DNA of 64,000 bases from Puniceicoccaceae bacterium K14 (GTDB lineage: Bacteria; Verrucomicrobiota; Verrucomicrobiia; Opitutales; Opitutaceae), in the NCBI GenBank assembly GCA_022538095.1, contig JAKYXN010000003.1:81345-145344 (forward strand), written 5' to 3'. Shown here piece after piece: positions 61,235-64,000 of this stretch. The notes beneath the pieces were generated by a model, which was not told the origin of the DNA, made no database searches, and worked only from the letters and a program-made list of their open reading frames with translations. Numbering within the stretch: position 1 is the first letter of the stretch; each line of letters starts with the position of its first letter. The translations under genes and the position numbers were made by a program.

Positions 61235-61803
61235 TTCTCAACCATTTTCTTCTTAATGATTTTCTTTAGCTTTTGACGATCTTCTTTTCGGACGATGTAG
61301 CCGGCACAATTTTTCGACCCGCATAAGCAGGGGTGGTCTTCCCAATGCTCGAGTGCGTATCCATAGTCAAATGTCAATTCTTCGTCCTTTTTGATATCCC
61401 TCAAGGCGACGAACCAAATTTCGCCTTCTACTATTTGCGCTTCGCAATTGGGAGAGCACGAATGATTGGCTAGGCGTGAAATATTCCATTCGAAATTGCC
61501 GTCTATATCGTACTTATCGTCGAGTTCGAATATGTAGACAGACCCTACATCTTGAGCTAGCGATTTGTCATGTTGCGCTATGCCGCGACGGGTAGATTCC
61601 TTCTTCGTGATTTTTTCTCCTAAGTACTGAATTATGTATTCGTCTTTTGGAATGCGTTCAGAGGCAAACAAGCCATTGTTGTGTATGCTGGATTGGCGAG
61701 ATTGAGCATAAAGAAACTCGGGAGGATTTCCGTTTTCATCCAATCCAATGAAAACTGGTTTTTTTTGTTTCTTATCCTTCTTTTTTTTTGTCTCCTTGCT
61801 CAT
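61231..61803 (-). CDS. SET-domain protein-lysine methyltransferase-like protein
   Basis: 190 residues. A Lys-rich N-terminus precedes the SET core: 'NNGLFASERIPKDEYIIQYL' (SAM-binding start), 'ISRLANHSCSPNCEAQIVEG' (pseudoknot, 113-120), 'ELTFDYGYA' (catalytic Tyr) and a post-SET 'HPCLCGSKNCAGYI' with the C-x-C-x4-C zinc pattern. All catalytic parts seem intact. The substrate is unknown; some bacterial SET proteins methylate ribosomal or DNA-binding proteins. It is more common in eukaryotes and Chlamydiae than in most bacteria. It is coupled to the amidase gene and 3 bases after the DUF167 gene. Confidence 0.92.
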   Translation of the reverse strand: MSKETKKKKDKKQKKPVFIGLDENGNPPEFLYAQSRQSSIHNNGLFASERIPKDEYIIQYLGEKITKKESTRRGIAQHDKSLAQDVGSVYIFELDDKYDIDGNFEWNISRLANHSCSPNCEAQIVEGEIWFVALRDIKKDEELTFDYGYALEHWEDHPCLCGSKNCAGYIVRKEDRQKLKKIIKKKMVEK

Positions 61804-61806
61804 AGG

Positions 61807-62121
61807 TCAGCTTTTCAGTTGCAACTGCAATAACTGTAGCAAATCGGTATAACTGATGCCGTGGAAGGCAACCCATTTTTGGTGACTTGTTTCTCCTCGA
61901 CTTATAGAAATTCTATTTTTTTGGAGTTTGGTTGTTTCTGAGAGAAAGCGAATTAGGGCTTTGTTTGCTTTTCCGTCAAGCGGTGGAGCTTGCAATCGTA
62001 CTTTTACAAAAGGCCCATGCCAACCGATTATTTCGGTCTTCGATGCATTTGTAATGACCTGAAGAGGTAGAGTAGTTGTTTCGTTTGTACTTTGCATGTG
62101 GCCTGAGAAATAGTTATTCAA
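61807..62121 (-). CDS. DUF167/YggU-family protein
   Basis: 104 residues. 'VITNASKTEIIGWHGPFVKV', 'LQAPPLDGKANKALIRFLSE' and 'ISISRGETSHQKWVAF' match the UPF0235 pattern. A small soluble protein of unknown function found widely in bacteria and eukaryotes. The start could be ATG 62097 (eight residues later). It is the first gene of a three-gene unit with the SET and amidase genes. Confidence 0.88.
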   Translation of the reverse strand: MNNYFSGHMQSTNETTTLPLQVITNASKTEIIGWHGPFVKVRLQAPPLDGKANKALIRFLSETTKLQKNRISISRGETSHQKWVAFHGISYTDLLQLLQLQLKS

Positions 62122-62301
62122 TCCTCCGCTCGTTCCAATCTCTCTTCTTAATAGGTGCGATGCGAATTTGGACTTTACTTCTATGAAGACGTGTAATTGA
62201 GCCTTTTCTTGTGCTTGCGAAAGAGAGGAAAGCTCGCTTGGATCTTCTTTCCAAAAAACTAGTCTATTAGCGACTGGAGTATTTAAGACCTTTTATTTCC
62301 C

Positions 62302-62763
62302 ATGTTGGATCGCAAATTAAAACAAGAAAATTTTATCGACCGAAAACGTAAGTGGAAAAGTGGAATGGACCGAAAAATGGGGCCAGGGCTTTTAATCACG
62401 GTTTTGCCGGCAATCGTAATGTGTGTTTTTTTGCTTATGGCAGCACCTTATCTGAGAGTCATTATTTTTGATTATCTCAAGGACGATGAAAAGCAGACTT
62501 TGAACGCACGGAAGCTAGATCTAAGCGATGCTCCGGAAAAACCAGCTCCAGTGGTGGTTCCAGGGAATCCAGAACATGCAGATGCCGAATTTTATCGTAA
62601 ATTATATGATGAGCAGGGGATTGATTGGAGGGAGGCTCCAGTGATTGAAGTTCCAGAAGAAGGGAATGTGGAACAAAGGGAAATCGCAATCAAGCCTCTT
62701 GATGTGGAGATCCCTTCAAGTATGATGAAAACGGTAGACTATTCGAAAGAAAACTCCGAGTAA
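62302..62763 (+). CDS. Small single-span membrane protein of unknown function
   Basis: 153 residues. A very basic N-terminus (residues 1-27) precedes one membrane segment, 'LLITVLPAIVMCVFLLMAAP', and an acidic, proline-rich external part ('DLSDAPEKPAPVVVPGNPEH'). Low-complexity character suggests a flexible tail. No family recognised. A good terminator follows. Confidence 0.7.
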   Translation: MLDRKLKQENFIDRKRKWKSGMDRKMGPGLLITVLPAIVMCVFLLMAAPYLRVIIFDYLKDDEKQTLNARKLDLSDAPEKPAPVVVPGNPEHADAEFYRKLYDEQGIDWREAPVIEVPEEGNVEQREIAIKPLDVEIPSSMMKTVDYSKENSE

Positions 62764-62807
62764 GTCGGTGAGAATGTATAGGAAAATCGATTACAATCTC
62801 AAAGCAC

Positions 62808-62840
62808 AAAAAGCAGACTGTTAACTAGTCTGCTTTTTTT
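62808..62840. terminator. Bidirectional intrinsic terminator
   Basis: AAAAAGCAGACT, loop GTTAACT, AGTCTGCTTTTTTT: a 12-bp stem with T-runs on both strands. It lies between the small membrane protein gene (plus) and the HDOD gene (minus, stop at 62866), serving both. Confidence 0.93.
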
Positions 62841-62865
62841 GCGTCGGATTATCTGGGAAAATGTG

Positions 62866-63717
62866 TTAGACTTGGTAGGTATAGTTACCTTGAAGAACCT
62901 CGTCGGCTTTCATTAGACTTTCGCTGACGTCGGAGACGAGGTTCCAGAGTGTTTGTTCTCCTTCGCCGAGAAGATTGAGAACCAATACATCTGGACCGTA
63001 ATCTTGGTCAGGCAATTCTTCGGATTCTCTTATTACTCCGGTAATCCATTTGGAAAGGTTGAGTAAGCAGGCAACTTTTCCAGTCGTTTTGCAGTCGAGT
63101 GGGGAGTATTGGAAACGAATCGGGTCAGTGAATCGATCTGGGAAATTCCAATCGCGGAAAAGTGTATAGCTTAGTCCTACGCTACCGAAACTCTTTAGGC
63201 GTGTATTCAATTCACTATATGGATTTTCATTTACCAATTGATCTTCAAGAGAGGTCAGCGATGACTCTTCTATAGCGGTCGATAATGAGTGAACGAGTCC
63301 AATCGAATAAGCCATTTGGGGATCGAGACGGTGTTTTGCTGCCAAGCTCTCCATGCAGACAGCGCAAGTGATTGCCCGCTTCCAATGGTCTGTCGAATAG
63401 CTAGCCTGAGTGTCATTACTATCACAATACTGGTAGGCGTAGATCCCAAGTAAATCGTACATGCGCTTGAAGCCGACCGCTGTTGCTGCTTCTTCTATAC
63501 TGCTGTATCCCGTATTACGAGCGTCAACCATTTGATTGGCTTCACGCATGATGCGAGTAGCGAGTAGAGGTTCAAGGCGTATCAAAGATATGATTTCGTC
63601 CGGGTTGATATTTCCTTCTGCTACAAGTTCTTTGAGGCTGCTAGATATCTTTGGCGCCGGAGTGAGCGTTTCGAATCGTTGTTGCAAGTTTTCTAATGTT
63701 GGGTTTTTGCGACTCAT
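62866..63717 (-). CDS. HDOD-domain protein, degenerate HD residues
   Basis: 283 residues. 'LTPAPKISSSLKELVAEGNI', 'SLIRLEPLLATRIMREANQM' and 'SSIEEAATAVGFKRMYDLLG' follow the HDOD pattern and parallel the protein at 37535. Positions of the HD residues kept in that copy read 'DHWKRAIT', 'GLVHSLSTAI' and 'GSVGLSYT', so this one cannot bind metal as an HD phosphohydrolase. It probably acts as a signalling scaffold. The region upstream (63718-63872) holds no gene. Confidence 0.85.
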   Translation of the reverse strand: MSRKNPTLENLQQRFETLTPAPKISSSLKELVAEGNINPDEIISLIRLEPLLATRIMREANQMVDARNTGYSSIEEAATAVGFKRMYDLLGIYAYQYCDSNDTQASYSTDHWKRAITCAVCMESLAAKHRLDPQMAYSIGLVHSLSTAIEESSLTSLEDQLVNENPYSELNTRLKSFGSVGLSYTLFRDWNFPDRFTDPIRFQYSPLDCKTTGKVACLLNLSKWITGVIRESEELPDQDYGPDVLVLNLLGEGEQTLWNLVSDVSESLMKADEVLQGNYTYQV

Positions 63718-63872
63718 ATACTCCCATTAAACGCCAGTAAGGTGTTGTTTTTTAGCTAATTGAACAAGAAGGAGTAATCGAATCTATCGGCTGATTTGTT
63801 GCAGTGGATTATAACCTAGAGCAGTAGCTCGAATCCTCTACGCGAGGCGCTAGGTATTAGAGCATCTTTCAT

Positions 63873-64000
63873 TCATTCAGTCGCATAATTGGCATGCTTA
63901 AAGATTGCCTCGCAATCCTGTTTCGTGATGGATCTCAACGCATCGGCCAGAGCTTCGACCAAGGTTTCGAAAGTGCGGGTGGCTGCCTTTCTCATCAGAG
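63873..64000 (-). mobile_element. IS630-like transposase, C-terminal end (cut by window edge)
   Basis: The minus strand reads in one frame from the window edge to a TGA at 63875-63873: the last 41 residues, including 'KAATRTFETLVEALADAL' and 'CEAIFKHANYATE'. The last segment, with 'F.HANY', is the typical end of IS630/Tc1-type DDE transposases. The body of the element lies beyond the window. I could not identify the terminal inverted repeat that should lie just left of the stop, or a TA target duplication. Confidence 0.75.

Noticed and set aside
1..64000. CRISPR arrays, tRNA or rRNA genes, prophage genes
   Set aside because: No regularly spaced direct repeats, no cloverleaf-like sequence in the gene-free gaps and no phage structural or integrase genes were seen by eye; a tRNAscan-SE run would settle the tRNA point.

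Overview
The window looks like chromosomal DNA of a motile Gram-negative marine bacterium, most plausibly Verrucomicrobiota (Opitutae, Pelagicoccus/Puniceicoccales-like). This is inferred from the tandem LacI-type regulators, the weak or absent Shine-Dalgarno signals, the prepilin-type protein and the overall gene mix; no rRNA or other marker gene is present to prove it. I see no tRNA, rRNA or CRISPR array. One transposase fragment is cut by the right edge.

Layout. (1) 1-1743: two paralogous LacI-type regulators in tandem, the first cut by the left edge. (2) 1983-3080: dusB-like tRNA-dihydrouridine synthase, with a shared terminator against cheA. (3) 3204-8133 (minus): an unusual CheA with two N-terminal repeats, and a PAS-PAS hybrid histidine kinase. 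(4) 8499-32353: a 24-kb glycan island of 22 genes: three CMP-sugar (acylneuraminate-type) cytidylyltransferases, a SIS isomerase, an inositol-monophosphatase-like protein, a 2-hydroxyacid dehydrogenase, two Gfo/Idh/MocA oxidoreductases, about seven glycosyltransferases including a GT29 sialyltransferase-like protein, two DUF115/Maf-type proteins, a GSCFA protein, a sulfotransferase and a FkbM methyltransferase. (5) 32343-34862: two exported proteins and a small FlgN-like helical protein. (6) 34906-43551 (minus): a signalling and chemotaxis block with response regulators, a PAS-like protein, an HDOD protein, CheD, CheW, a response regulator with a degenerate HD-GYP domain, a histidine kinase with a pseudo-receiver, and CheR. 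(7) 43811-47542: MetH, followed by a hairpin-rich gap. (8) 47824-54505: a LysR regulator divergent from an apparent operon of yggS, Nudix, pabA, pabB, pabC, folP, folB and folK. (9) 54516-64000: prepilin-like protein, ABC-F ATPase, acyl-CoA synthetase, DoxX, LysM-amidase, SET-domain protein, DUF167, small membrane proteins, a second HDOD protein and the IS630-like transposase end.

How it fits together. No protein of the glycan island carries an evident membrane span, and there is no flippase, polymerase or export gene. The island holds two Maf-type (DUF115) proteins, the family that glycosylates flagellin, and sits inside a chemotaxis region. The simplest reading is a locus that makes CMP-activated nonulosonate-like sugars and decorates a cytoplasmic protein, probably flagellin, with an elaborate glycan that may be sulfated, methylated and sialylated. 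The nonulosonate synthase (NeuB/PseI type) and the flagellin are not in the window. The folate operon supplies p-aminobenzoate and pterin steps, with a Nudix enzyme that may fill the dihydroneopterin-triphosphate step. MetH uses a folate cofactor but is transcribed separately.
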